Of a stretch of DNA of 64,000 nucleotides, positions 1-10,979 are shown one piece after another. Made by a program: the position numbers and the translations under genes. Origin of the DNA: Miscanthus floridulus (lineage: Eukaryota; Streptophyta; Magnoliopsida; Poales; Poaceae); assembly GCF_019320115.1 (NCBI RefSeq), contig NC_089593.1, positions 30,983,720 through 31,047,719 of the forward strand, read 5' to 3'. Within the stretch, counting starts at the first letter, position 1, and every line of letters starts with the position of its first letter. The notes beneath the pieces are model-generated. The model did not search any database and was not told the origin of the DNA. It saw only the letters and a list, made by a program, of their open reading frames with translations.

Positions 1-856
1 CCACTTCTTAATGGCAGTCGGGTAGCCACCTGATCCCAAGGTATGGTGGTATGTCTTCTGTTGGGCATTATGTTGGTTCTTTATCACCCGACTCACACCC
101 TCTTCCGAAGTCTTGTACTGTACAAACTCATCCCAATAGGGCCTCTGCTTTGAGATCGGGCCTGGGACAGTAAAATCTGGTGCTATGTTCTTCTTGACAT
201 ACGTCGTGTATAGGTGTTTCTTCCAAGTCTGAAACTGGTTGGCCATCTTCTTCATTGCCCAATCCCTAACTCGCTCCTTCAATTCATCACCATCTATTAT
301 ATCATCATAACCATCTGTTTGGAGCGTGAAATGTACCAAGACATCATTCCAAATTAACGCCTTGTCACGATCGGAGACAAAACTGATATGAGGAGCATTG
401 GTCTTCTTCTTCCATTCACGGGTACTAATCGAGAGCCGGTCCCGTACAAGGTAACCACAGTGGTGCACAAATTTCATTTTATTCGGCCCCCCGATTCTCG
501 TGTATCCACATTGAACTCCGAGATGATGAAGCGGCCCTCCAATGGCTTTTTGGGACCTCGAACATTTTTACTCTTCGTTGTAGTTGTTGATGTCGATCCA
601 GAGGGCTACAAAACATAAACATTATTTTTAATGTCATGAGCACACATAAGATATATGATAATATATATAGCTAATAATAAAAAATATATACTTGGCCAAT
701 CTGTTGTTGCTCATTTTGTTCAAGAGCTAAGTACTGACTCCCGTCATCTGTATCCTCTTGCACGTTATTTTTAGCACCATCATCGCTGGCAACTTGAGTG
801 CCAGTGTTGATCAAATTCATCATCAACTCCTCATCCATGTTTCTCGGGTCGGCCAT
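1..856 (-). pseudogene. Second CACTA gene, copy A: first exons of Transposase_24-type protein
   Basis: This is the start of the second (TNPA-position) gene. Exon 1 is 856-692, starting MADPRNMDEE and ending at a GT donor. The intron ends at an AG at 607-606. Exon 2 runs from 605 off the left edge. The matching part of copy B (52188-53954) reads as a Transposase_24 domain (Ptta/En/Spm family), with the same LEGRFIISEFN and WDEFVQYKTSE segments. Copy A has lost a net four bases (frame-changing) in the G-run near 480-490 relative to copy B, so the frame breaks there. That could be a real lesion or a homopolymer reading error. Exon 1 is one Glu codon shorter than in copy B. The role is inferred: DNA binding and regulation of transposition, as for TNPA. 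Confidence 0.75.
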
Positions 857-949
857 CTAGCTTCAAAAAACAAAACCAATATATAGTACATCAACAGCGC
901 GGTTCGCTCTGGTGTGATTGTTTAGCATTAATGATAACGATAATACGAA

Positions 950-1290
950 TGTTGATCAACTAGGCCACGAGAAAGGGCGGTGTGACAAGAGTGGCGGTGC
1001 TCCACTCTGCCGTATATATGTCTGTACACATGGGTGAACGAGGGCGGCGGTGCTCCGCCGTATACATAGAAACGCATGGACGAACGAGGGCGGCGGTGCT
1101 CCGCGACGTATATATACATGCATATGAATACAAATGACATATATATACGTGTCGGCGCGGTGGCCGGTGTGCTGACGACGACGACGTGAGGCGGGCCGGC
1201 GTGCTGACGACGACGACGTGAGGCGGGCCGGGGCGGTGTCGGTGCGTGATGTTGTGATCCTATGTACCATGTGAACCATGTAGTCATTCA
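950..1290. repeat. Short GC-rich tandem repeats in leader intron of second gene
   Basis: Repeated GAGGGCGGCGGTGCTCCGC units separated by TATA-rich spacers, plus a duplicated GACGACGACGTGAGGCGGGCCGG segment near 1175-1240. The matching copy B interval (51575-51850) has the same GGAGCACCGCCGCCCTCG units in the opposite orientation. The open frames here are products of the repeats and I do not call them genes. Confidence 0.6.
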
Positions 1291-2100
1291 TCATATGAGA
1301 AAATTCTATGTTGATAATGTAAGTATAAGTCATTATGAAATGTAAGTATATGTGTCATTCATCATATTACTTTAGCAACATTAATATATTATATCTGTAT
1401 ATTCAAAGTTCACAAATGAAGAAACGTTGAAGTTTTCCTTCATTTGTCTGTAGCCATGCATGCAAGTCCAACCAAAACTGCTTACATCATCACATGTGAT
1501 ATTTTTTATAAACTAAAAAACGCTTAGTTTACAAACTGGGTATCAAAATTGAGTTCCTATTTGACCATTATATATCCTACAACAAATCCTTCAAAAAAAA
1601 GACCCTACATGAATATATTTGGATAAAATTTCGTTAACAAACATTGATCTATTAAGATAGAAAAAAATCTTCTATTGAAACTGCATCTTGGAATAATGGC
1701 ATATCATATAGTGATGAATATATGGCGGTTGATGGGCTGGATCATTTTCAGCTTTAGTGACAACGACAATGGTTTCCAAATAATATATAGCATGTTTATT
1801 ATACAAGCCATGGATTTACATCGATCTAATTAATTTCTAAAGTAATTTCATTGGTGGTCCTTAATTAAACTTGTCATGAGTTCAGGTCCCAGTGATCTTA
1901 AAATGTATTTTAGTACCATAAAATGCAGTTTTTGACACTCTAAACTTGCTAATTTATCCATATAATATCCAAATATTCAAAACTTGCGTTAAGATATGGT
2001 TTTGAGATGTGAGCTTGACAACTCCATCTTTCTCTCTTTGGCCTCGCTCGCTGCATATATAGAGTTCCAAATATTCATTTTCAGTTCCTAGATTTTGTGA
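1291..2100. other. AT-rich leader-intron sequence, no gene seen
   Basis: AT-rich DNA between the second gene's 5'UTR exon and its first coding exon. Judging from copy B it is part of a long 5'UTR intron. No coding frame, RNA gene or clear repeat was recognised. Confidence 0.5.
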
Positions 2101-2164
2101 TTCAAAATTTGGAATTTTCAATCGACCTCGAGCGTTGACATGGCTTCCACCAAAGTTGTAGTTT

Positions 2165-2500
2165 TCGACGTGATCTATAACTCGGCAGTGGAGGGCTCGG
2201 GCGAATGTACAAAGAGATCGACGAACATATCACCTCGAGCTCGGCAGTGGAGGGCCTCGGGCGCGGTGGGGCCACGGGCGCGGTGGAGGGGCCTCGGCGC
2301 GATGGAGGGCCATGGGCGCGCGCGGAGGAGGGGCACGGGCGCGTGCGGTGGAGGCCGCACGAGGAAGAAGAGGGCGGCGCCGGTGTCACGGAAGGCGAAC
2401 GGATGCGGTGGAGGCGGCGCGAGGAAGAAGAGGGCGGCGGTGTTCGACGAGGAAGAAGACGAGCGGATCGATCTGCGCCAGGCGCTGGAGGTTATATATC
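2165..2500 (-). promoter_or_regulatory. Promoter and GC-rich 5'UTR of second gene, copy A
   Basis: On the minus strand a TATA box (GATATATAAC, 2500-2491) lies directly beside the internal ACTCCCGG repeat block. It is followed by GCGCCTGGCGCAGATCGATC and about 300 bases of C-rich leader. Copy B has the same arrangement at 50729-50883, where the leader ends in a GTGAGT donor. Overlapping ORFs of 60-190 residues on both strands here reflect the GC-rich repeats. Confidence 0.6.
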
Positions 2501-2509
2501 AGAGAGAAT

Positions 2510-2760
2510 TACTCCCGGTGCCAGCCACCAACCGGGAGTAAAAACCCTTTACTCCCGATGCGTATTACCAACCGGGAGTAAAGGTACCTTTACTCCCGGT
2601 GCGTGTTACCAACCGGGAGTAAAGGTATACCTTTACTCCCGGTTGGTAACACGCACCGGGAGTAAAGGATTTTTTTGGCGGGCCACGAAACTGCAGCCCA
2701 CCTTTACTCCCGGGTGGGCTTCCCACCTGGGAGTAAAGGTGGCCTGTAGTTTCGTTTCCC
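2510..2760. repeat. Internal block of ACTCCCGG palindromic repeats, copy A
   Basis: Several inverted pairs of TTTACTCCCGGT and ACCGGGAGTAAA, forming hairpin-like units. This block sits between the transposase gene and the second gene rather than at an element end. It uses ACTCCCGG, whereas the element's terminal repeats mostly use AGTCCCGG. Copy B has the same block at 50501-50720. Confidence 0.8.
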
Positions 2761-3260
2761 GCCTGTTTTAAGCAATAGTCTTGTTAAATACAATAGAAAT
2801 GCAATAGTTTTTGTTAAATACATAGTAAATTAAATAAAATGCATAAAATTATTTTGTTAAAAATATGAATTTTCTTTTTGTTTATTGCACATAGGAAAAA
2901 TCTATAACCTAACTTTTTTTATTTTTTGTTAGAATTATAAAACATAATGTAACTAATATTTATTATTTCGTTAATGCAAAAATGTAGTGTTTAATTAAAA
3001 TTATTAAAACTATTGGTTTTGGACAGGAAATTTGTTTTCACATCATTTTAACGTTAATATTTTAATTTTTCATCACTCAGTATCCTAATTTACCTTTTTG
3101 AGAGAGAAATCCCACCAAATCAAACATTGATTTAATTTGAAACATGACATAATAAACATCTGAATTCACAATTATTACATAATATCTCAAACACACACTA
3201 TATTAAATCACTATATCATCAAGTGGGCACAGCATTGAACTTCTTCTTTACGTATGTCCC
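2761..3260. other. AT-rich 3' flank of transposase gene, copy A
   Basis: AT-rich DNA downstream of the transposase stop, matching 50042-50500 of copy B. It probably holds the 3'UTR and polyadenylation region. No separate gene was seen. Confidence 0.5.
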
Positions 3261-6200
3261 TTAGTTATGATCGCTTCGTAACCATGGAGTGTCCTCATCA
3301 TTTACCAAGATGCTAGGGTCTTTGTTCACTTTGAAGGGCGGAATTCGGTCATCCTTTTCATATTCTTCTGACATGTCCGACTTGTCCTCAATTCCCACGA
3401 TGACTCTTTTCCCTGAAAGAACTATGTGGCGCTTTGGCTCTTTGGTTGAGTCATTATCGTTTTTCCCTCTTTTTGGTTTGGTAGACATATCATTGACATA
3501 GAACATCTGATTCATATCCTTGGCAAGGACGAATGGTTCGTCTTTGTACCCAATATTACTAAGGTCTACTGTTGTCATTCTATACTCATTGTCTACTGTT
3601 ACTCCGCCTCCGGTCACCTTGACCCATTGGCACTTGAACAATGGGATCTTCAAAGAAGGTGCATATTCTAGTTCCCATATTTCATCTATGCGTCCGTAAT
3701 ATGTCTGCTTATTCCCATTCGGGTCTGTGGCATCTATGCGGACACCACTGTTTTGGTTGGTACTCCTTTTATCTTGGGCTACTGTGTAGAATATGTTCCC
3801 ATTTATCTCGTACCCTTTGTATGTGACGATATGCCATGATGGTTGCATAGCCAATAAATACAGTTGCTCATGGATGCTCTCATCACCTTGACATTTTTTT
3901 CGCAACCAACCGCCGAAAGTTTCCATGTGCTTATGCGTAATCCAAGCTTCAGTCTTCCCTGGAAACTCGGATCGTAAGAGATCCTTGTGTGTCTCAATAT
4001 ACGGATCTACCAAAGAGGAGTTCTGTAGAACTGTGTAGTGCGCTTTATTGAAATAATCATCATCCGTACCAATATATGTTTTCCTCCCTAGTGTCCCCTT
4101 TCCGCTTAGTCTCCCCTCATGTCTCGATTCAGGAACACCAATCGAGTCAAGGTCGGGAATAAAGTCAACACAGAACTCAATGACCTCTTCTGTTCCATAG
4201 CCCTTGGCGATGCTTCCTTCTGGGCGAGCACGGTTGTGAACATATTTCTTCAGGACTCCCATGAATCTCTCTAAGGGGAACATGTTGTGTAGGAACACAG
4301 GACCGAGAGTGAAAATCTCCTTGACTAGGTGAACTAGGAGGTGTGTCATAATATCAAAGAAGGAAGGAGGGAACACCAACTCAAAGCTGACGAGACATTG
4401 AACCACATCATTCTGTAGTTTAGCTAGATCAGTTGGATCAATTGCCTTCTGAGAAATTGCATTGAGGAATGCACATAGCTTCACGGTGGCTAGACGTACA
4501 TTTGGAGGTAGAATTCCTCTTAATGCAACTGGAAGTAATTGCGTCATGAGAACGTGACAGTCATGGGACTTTAAGTTACAGAATTTCTTCTCTGGCACAT
4601 TTATAATACCCTTTATATTCGTGGAGAATCCAGATGGTACCTTGATGTTGTTTAAGCATTCAAACATGATTTCCTTCTCCTCTTTGCTTAGAGTGTAGCT
4701 AGCAGGACGTAAGTAATGGCGTCCATCATCTGTCTTCTCTGGATGCAGGTTGTCTCTTTCTCTCAAACAACATAGGTCCTGTCATGCTTCAAATGTGTCC
4801 TTAGGCTTTCCATACACACCCATAAAGCCTAGCAGGTTCACACAAAGATTCTTCGTCAGGTGCATCACGTCGATCGAGCTACGGACCTCCAGGACTTGCC
4901 AATAGGGTAGGTCCCAAAATATGGACTTCTTCTTCCACATGGGTGCGTGACCGTTAGCGTCTTTTGGAATAGGTTGGCTTCCATGTCCTTTTCCAAAGAC
5001 GACTTTCACATCATTGACCATATCGAGTACATCCTCACCGGTTCGGTTGCGAGGCTTGGTCAGGTGGTCTGCCTTCCCTTTAAAATGCTTGCCTTTCTTT
5101 CTTACGGGGTGATTTGCAGGAAGAAATTGACGATGGCCAAGGTACACGACCTTTCGACATTTTTTCAAGAATACACCTCTAATATCACCGAAGCAGTGTG
5201 TGCATGCATTATATCCCTTGTTTGACTGTCCTGAAAGATTACTTAGAGCAGGCCAATCATTGATTGTTATGAACAACAATGCTCGCAGATCAAAGTGTTC
5301 TTGTTTGTACTCATCCCACACACGTACACCTTCTTTATTCCATAAAATGAGAAGTTCGTCAATAAGTGGTCTCAGGTACACATCGATGTCATTGCCAGGT
5401 TGCTTCGGGCCTTGGATGAGCACAGGCATCATAATGAACTTCCGCTTCATGCATAACCAAGGAGGAATGTTGTAGATACTTAGAGTAACAGGCCAAGTGC
5501 TATGACTACTGTTCTGCTCTCCAAAAGGATTGATACCATCTGTACTTAAAGCAAACCTTAAGTTTCTTGCGTCATTTGCAAACTCCGGGAATTCTCTATC
5601 GATTGCTCTCCACTGGGACCCATCAGCAGGGTTTCTCAACATATTGTCTACCTTACGGTCTTCTTTGTGCCATCGTAACAATTTTGCATGTTCTTTGTTT
5701 CTGAACAGACGTTTCAAGCGTGGTATTATAGGAGCATACCACATAACCTTGGCAGGGATTTTCTTACGCGGACGTTCGCCCTCAACATCACCAGGGTCAT
5801 CTCGCTTGATCTTATACCACGACGCATGGCATAACGGGCATGCATCCAATTTCTCGTACTCTTTGCCACGGTACAGGATGCAATCATTAGGACATGCATG
5901 TATCTTCTCTATTTCTAGCCCCATAGGACAGACAACTTGTTTTGCTTCATAGGTAGTGGCGGGCAATTCATTGTACTTCGGAAGCATCTTCTTTTGGATT
6001 TTTAGTAACTCTCCAAATCCCTTGTCAGATACACCATTCTTTGCCTTCCATTGCAGCAATTCTAGTGTGGTTCCCAACTTTTTCTGCCCTGCATCACAAG
6101 TTGGGTACAACAATTTCTTGTGATCTTCTAGCATCCGCTCGAACTTGATCTTCTCCTTTTCACTTTCACATTCTCTTTGTGCGTCACGAATGACCTGACA

Positions 6201-6575
6201 AAGATCATCAACCGGCTCATCTTCTGCGGCTACCTCTTCTTCAGCTTCTCCCATTGCAGTATCATTGAAGCACGCACCATCAAGAATAATATCATTGTCG
6301 TCCCATTGTTCTTCTTCACCTTCTTCCATTACAACACCGGTTTCTCCGTGCTTTGTCCAACAAATATAGTTTGGCATGAAACCCGACTTGAACAAGTGTG
6401 AATGAAGAGTCCTTGAGTAAGGATATTCCACCGTATTCTTACATATGGCACATGGGCAGCACATGAAACCGTCGCGTTTGTTTGCCTCGGCCGCACGTAA
6501 CAAAGAATGCACGCCGTCAATGAACTCTTGGGAGCGGCGATCAGCATTATACATCCAATGACAGCTCATCTGCAT
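3261..6575 (-). pseudogene. TNPD/TNP2-type CACTA transposase, copy A, one internal stop
   Basis: Single long frame of about 1,100 codons encoding the CACTA transposase, which cuts and joins the element ends in the nucleus. Domains in order: Transpos_assoc zinc-binding N-terminus (WMYNADRRSQEF, then CCPCAICKN), the Transposase_21 catalytic core (FALSTDGINPFG and QGPKQPGNDIDVYL), DUF4218 (LKSHDCHVLMTQLLPVALRG, FPLERFMGVLKKYVHNRARP) and DUF4216 (IDEIWELEYAPSLKIPLF). The frame is open except for one TGA at 4784-4782. Copy B has CGA there, so this looks like a C-to-T change. The track-style start is at 6575, but ATGCAG may hold a splice acceptor, making ATGAGC at 6569 the likelier start. It is the best-preserved transposase in the window and otherwise shows no frameshift. 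Confidence 0.9.
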
Positions 6576-6657
6576 TACATGACATAAATATTATATTAAA
6601 ACCTAGATCATAATTAATTATTTATACAACATGCGTGCCACCACAAAAGATACAAAT

Positions 6658-7193
6658 TTATGAAAGCATCGCTACAATGTAGACAATCCCAACTACCACT
6701 AAAAGAACTAAAGCTAAAATACATTTCAGGAGCACAAGGATTTCGCGACCAATCTCAACTAAAACAGACAGATCCCCCGATTGTGCAACATCTTTGGGCT
6801 TCTTCGGGTGGATCATTGCCTCATTAGCCGCCGTATCTGCCTATTGTGCAAGATATTTTTACACGAGTTCAACATACTCTTCCTCCCAGTAGAAGCCTGA
6901 ACATCGTCCACTGCCATCCCACTGAAATTAAAACAAAAAATTAGAACTTTAATCACAACCATCATGAAAATAGGTATAAACTAACCATAATCATTAAATA
7001 CGATAAAATAACTCACATTGCGATCCGGACACTTGTAGAAGATACGATCCTTGTTGGGACCCTCCTTCTTCACTTGGTACTCCATCACAATCTTCGTCTC
7101 ATCACGACACTTGCCACATGGAATGAGAGGAAGGCCCGACCTAAGTCGCTTTGGAAACCCATGAGAGGCCGAGGACCCGGAAGCAGTTGCCAT
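6658..7193 (-). pseudogene. Small GRF zinc-finger protein with C-terminal membrane helix, copy A
   Basis: Two exons: 7193-7017 (59 codons, ends CPDRN before GTGAGT) and 6921-6658 (after TTTCAG). Joined in phase 0 they give a GRF-type zinc finger: CGKCRDET, DRIFYKCPDRN, then CSGFYWEEEY. A linker follows, then a hydrophobic helix at the C-terminus (KCILALVLLVVVGIVYIVA). The family reading is nucleic-acid binding; the tail suggests membrane anchoring. It lies in the transposase leader, just upstream of the transposase start and in the same orientation. Exon 2 has two in-frame stops (TAA and TAG) where copy B keeps CAA and CAG, so copy A is broken at sites where copy B is not. The function in the element is unknown. 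Confidence 0.78.
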
Positions 7194-7439
7194 CTACTCT
7201 CTATACTCATTTTTTAATACACTATAAATTTCTCCTTTTATAAACAAATAAAATTAACAAACTATAAAATTATCTAGATCTCTAAACAATGATATTTTTA
7301 ATGGTCATTGTGTTCTCGTCTTTTACTGCGGCAGGTAAGTAATTCACATGATATTTCCGTAAATTAACAGAAGAATGGGAGTGTACATACATAACAGACT
7401 ACTGCGACGATATCGGGACGTGTGAATAAATAACCATCC

Positions 7440-7664
7440 GTACTAGTTGACCTTGCTTATGTGATCATCTCGGCGAGCATTTCTCCACCGGACGGCACCG
7501 TACTTGGTCAAGGAAGAGCTCTGATTCTACGAGGAAGGGAACACGGTCTTCCACGACCGTTGCCGCTCTCCCTCGTAGAATCAAAGCTCCTCCTTGACGT
7601 CCGTTACCACTCGGCAGAGAACATACTCGCCGAGATGAACACGGTCCGCAAGTTCAACTAGTAC
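7440..7664. repeat. About 225-bp foldback hairpin 1, copy A
   Basis: The ends GTACTAGTTGACCTTGC and GCAAGTTCAACTAGTAC are nearly perfect inverted repeats. The arms stay complementary inward (CTCGGCGAGCAT, GATTCTACGAGG) to a small centre around CACGGTCTTCCACGACCGT. The arms are imperfect, as in a precursor hairpin. A second copy lies at 7776-7996, and two more in copy B. Confidence 0.8.
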
Positions 7665-7775
7665 GGATTTTCTATAATTTTCTAAGTTTTTCATTTCATA
7701 AAAAGTTAAAATAAAAAGTACGTTGATTGACAAACTACTACGACGATATCAGGATATGTGAATAAATAACCATCT

Positions 7776-7996
7776 GTACTAGTTGAACTTGCTTACGTGA
7801 TCATCTCGGCGAGCATTTCTCCACCGGACGGCACCGTACTTGTCAAGGAAGAGCTCCGATTCTACAAGGAAGGGAACACGGTCTTCCACGACCGTTGCCG
7901 CTCTCCCTCGTAGAATCAAAGCTCCTCCTTGACGTCCGTTACCGCTCGGCAGAGAACATGGTCGCCGAGATGAACACGGTCCGCAAGTTCAACTAG
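7776..7996. repeat. About 220-bp foldback hairpin 2, copy A
   Basis: Second tandem copy of the hairpin at 7440-7664, with a slightly decayed outer end (CAACTAGCTAC). It lies between the 5'UTR exon and the GRF gene, so it would be transcribed in the leader of the element's main transcript. Confidence 0.8.
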
Positions 7997-8152
7997 CTAC
8001 TTTAACCTTCTTTCATGTAAATATGCAAGCTTGAAGTGATTTTGAGCTCAAATTGCTTACAAATGAAAAAAACCACAATAAAGAACCATATATATATAGT
8101 GAACAAAATGAGATAAGACAATGGTGAAAAATGAGAGTATGAGATTGGTAAC

Positions 8153-8320
8153 CTTTACAACTGAAGAATCGACGGAGAAATCAAAGAAATCGACGGAGGA
8201 ATCGAAGAATGGATGGAGGAACAATGGAGGGAGGGAGGAAGCAAGAACACTACTGCAGTGAGCTTCAAAATACGCTGAGCTCGGGCTCGGGGAGAAAGAA
8301 GGAGACGGCCGATATATAAA
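8153..8320 (-). promoter_or_regulatory. Transposase promoter and first 5'UTR exon, copy A
   Basis: On the minus strand TTTATATATC (8320-8311) is a TATA box immediately after the subterminal repeats. A C/T-rich leader follows, ending TTGTAAAG before a GTTACC donor at 8152. The same arrangement is seen in copy B at 30949-31112 and in outline in element C. Confidence 0.65.
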
Positions 8321-8650
8321 GGGGGGACCTTTAGTCCCGGTTGGTGGATCCAACCGGGACTAAAGGTAACTTTCCAACCCCGGGCGCAGCCATGGCCTAG
8401 GAGTAGACCTTTACTCCCGGTTGGATCCACCAACCAGAAGTAAAAGTATACCTTTAGTCCCGGTTGGAGGCTCCAACCGGGACTAAAGGTCCCTGCCACC
8501 TCTGTCTGGCGCAGTAGCCGTTGGGCAGGGACCTTTAGTCCTGGTTGGAGCCTCCAACCGGGACTAAAGGTATTTCTAGTCCCGGGGGCAAAGAATTCCG
8601 GGACTACAGCCCATTTTAGCCGAGGATCAAAGGTATGTTCTCTACTAGTG
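8321..8650. repeat. 5' terminal and subterminal repeats, copy A
   Basis: The terminal sequence on the minus strand is CACTAGTAGAGAACATACC. It is followed by hairpin pairs of CCTTTAGTCCCGGTTGG and CCAACCGGGACTAAAGG. In En/Spm elements such repeats bind the TNPA protein; that role is inferred here. Confidence 0.85.
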
Positions 8651-8879
8651 AATTTATCCCCGCAAAAAAAAACAATTACTAATTTATGTTTTACTTATGT
8701 CTTCTATAATGAATTTATTCTCTAATATTCTTGCTGAGTATGTGTAAACATACTCATGTAGATCTTGCTTTTGTTGATATGCACATAGGAGAGAGAGAGA
8801 GTAACAGCGTCATGGACGGGACATGTGATGATGATGTGCATGCCTAGGCTTGGGATAGCCGTGGACTCGTATATCACCA
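8651..8879. other. Flanking DNA, no gene seen
   Basis: AT-rich sequence beside the end of copy A. It contains a short GAGAGAGAGAG run near 8791. Nothing else was recognised. Confidence 0.4.
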
Positions 8880-9154
8880 AGGCGGTATTTAGTTGGGCAA
8901 AGTTTGCACAGGCAAACTTTGCATAGTGAAGATTTCCTACTATAGCATTTCATTTGTATTTGTGAATTATTGTCCAAACATTGACTAATTAGGCTCAAAA
9001 GATTCGTCTCGCAAAGTTAAAGCAAACTGTGCAATTAGTTTTTAATTTCGTCTACATTTGATACTTCATGCATGTACCGCAAGTTTGATGTGACGGAAAA
9101 TTTTCTTTTTGCATAGTGCACTTTTTAGGAGTTTGAAGAAACTAAACAAGGGCC
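8880..9154. mobile_element. MITE with GGC..TTTAGTT / AACTAAACAAGGGCC-type ends
   Basis: About 275 bases with inverted ends (GGCGGTATTTAGTTGGGCAA and GAAACTAAACAAGGGCC). The interior holds segments typical of a very common grass MITE, such as GACTAATTAGGCTCAAAAGA and TTCGTCTCGCAAAGTTAA. It has no coding capacity. The superfamily is uncertain. Confidence 0.7.
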
Positions 9155-9179
9155 AAGAATAAATGCATGCCTCTAGGCC

Positions 9180-9560
9180 TAGGCTGTAATGTGCTGAAAA
9201 TAAGGAAGCTGTTGCTGTACTACTTGTAATCCATAAATAAAGTGAGAAGTGTTTTGTTGGCTATGTTGTCTACTTAAGCCTTGTGTGTATAAGATTTTTT
9301 TATACCCACACGACGCTATCACATTTCTATTTTTGGGAAGTGATAGTTTGTGGTATCAGAGCCAGGTTAGGAAAAAAATTAACTAGACACCTATGGCCGA
9401 GCGCGACCGGGGTTGGGGACGCAGCCGGCCATGGCCAGAGACGGCGATGGCAGGGCCAGGGTCGCGGCCTACTACGAGGTAGGCGCCAACAGACTCGACG
9501 ATCTCGGTGTAGAAGGCAGAGCTAGCCCTGGTGCTAGATGAGGCGGAGGGTGTTGGGCTC
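9180..9560 (+). mobile_element. LTR-retrotransposon fragment with initiator-Met primer-binding site
   Basis: TGGTATCAGAGCC at 9351-9363 matches the primer-binding site used by copia-type elements. Just upstream is LTR-like sequence with AATAAA near 9235. Downstream is an ATG and GC-rich, gag-like sequence that breaks up quickly. No second LTR or pol domain follows, so this is a 5' fragment. Confidence 0.55.
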
Positions 9561-10480
9561 GTGCTTAAGGAGGCTGGGCCGGGGCGACGCCACCTCCAAG
9601 CTCCATGGTGGGGAGCGACGGGCGGCGCTACATGACAGCGGCTCGATACGGAAAGTCCGTATCCTCCACGAAGTTGTCCTCGGCCTGCAGGAGGGGGATC
9701 CCACTGAAATGTCCACGGAGGCTGGGCCTGCTCGAGTTGTCCATGGAGCGGGCCTGCCGGAGTTGTCCTCGGCCTGGGCGTATTCGTATTTGGTAGAAGA
9801 TGTGAAGCCGCAAACTCCCGATGCGGGAGAAGATGAATGGAGGGGAGAGAAAAGAAAAGAAAACAAAAATAAATAAATTGAACCGACAGCTAGGTCCCAT
9901 GATAGGGAGAGATTATTGATGATATGCTGTAGCATCTTCCCCAATATTTCAAAAAATAATATGGGGCCACCCCAATACCAGTGGCAGGGATTGCCTACTC
10001 CTGATCACCGTGTACCAATTTTTTGTGAGAGCAGTTAGGCCAGCGCTGCAACCTTGTGGAGATTTTTGGGGCACAAGGAACTATGCTTACATATTTTTGG
10101 GCCAGCTAGCTAGTTTACATTGCTTTTGGACTTTATTTAATGGGCTGACAGCGTTGGCTAGTACACATAGCTGCACTTCGTATTGATGGGCCAGTAGACC
10201 ATGCGGAAATTTTGTGAGCCAAAGGGGCCAGTTTCGCCTCCACTAGCCTTTGCTCTTGCCCAAATACTATCTTACTGGAAGAGTTGTATTAGGGAGCTAC
10301 TGGAGATGCTCTTAAGTTTTAAAGAAAAAAAGGTGCTACCATCTAAACTGAAGTAAGAGAAACAAATTATCACTTAATAAAATCCTTAAATTTATTATTT
10401 ACAAAGGCATAGAAAAAGTAAAATACATGATAAAAAAAGTCTGTGGATGTTTTTTAAGTTAGTAGAGCAGATTCACAAAA
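9561..10480. other. No recognisable gene
   Basis: GC-rich sequence to about 9850 (overlapping ORFs on both strands, none resembling a known protein), then unique-looking AT-rich DNA. It may include the rest of the decayed retroelement fragment. Confidence 0.4.
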
Positions 10481-10800
10481 ATGGGTGGGGATATGGCTTT
10501 TTCTACTGCACGAAATACGATCGAGATTGATGAGGAGTTAATTGGACATATTTTAGCTGACTACAGATATTTGACATCACAAGTGCTTGAGCAGAATGCA
10601 TGTGGAGGGTGTGGCTTCAATGTCTATAGTCTCTTCAATCATTTACACATGGCACCACAAGCTTCTTTGCCCCTCACATACAAGTGTAGGTAATTTCTGA
10701 AAGCATGGAATAATCTGTTTGATCATGCAACGATTTTGCATTGGTCGGATGGGTGAGTATATGAAATATATGGTTACAACATAAAGGGAAATATCATATG
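10481..10800 (+). pseudogene. Unrecognised coding-like fragment
   Basis: A 70-codon frame starting MGGDMAFSTARNTIEID and continuing past a TAA as FLKAWNNLFDHATILHWSDG and then VYEIYGYNIKG after another stop. Composition and read-through continuity suggest an old coding exon, but I do not recognise the family. No promoter or splice signals decide a gene model. Confidence 0.3.
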
Positions 10801-10979
10801 AGATTACTGCACTAGTCAATCTATTCCTTAATCAAGAAGTTGTTGTTAGTGCCAATCTAGTGTTGTCCTTGGCTCCTTGCCTTGTGGAGAGGTGATGCCA
10901 AATCCCACGAGTGGCAATTGTTGCTATTGTAGGACAGTAGCGCATTCGAGGCTCAGGTGAATGTGACGCACGATCATGA

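Larger units (their letters stand above)
1..8650 (-). mobile_element. CACTA (En/Spm) element, copy A, truncated by window edge
   Basis: A class II CACTA element read right to left. The 5' end is at 8650, where the minus strand begins CACTAGTAGAGAAC, followed by AGTCCCGG-type subterminal repeats. Inside, in order, are a promoter and 5'UTR, two foldback hairpins, a GRF zinc-finger gene, a TNPD-type transposase gene, an internal repeat block, and the start of the second gene, which runs off the left edge. It is closely similar to copy B (30621-56715) in the opposite orientation and lacks the LTR element that splits copy B. The 3' end and target duplication are outside the window. Confidence 0.88.

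Noticed and set aside
388..618. Plus-strand frame MRSIGLLLPFTGTN
   Set aside because: Antisense shadow of the copy A second gene; the same shadow recurs at 52661-52455.
2102..2771. Overlapping GC-rich frames of up to 188 codons
   Set aside because: They read through leader and palindromic repeats on both strands and match no family; the region is better explained as a promoter and 5'UTR.
7461..7661. A 66-residue frame (MIISASISPPDGTVL) repeated in three of the hairpins
   Set aside because: It is antisense to the element genes and spans the hairpin arms. Its conservation follows from the hairpin copies themselves.
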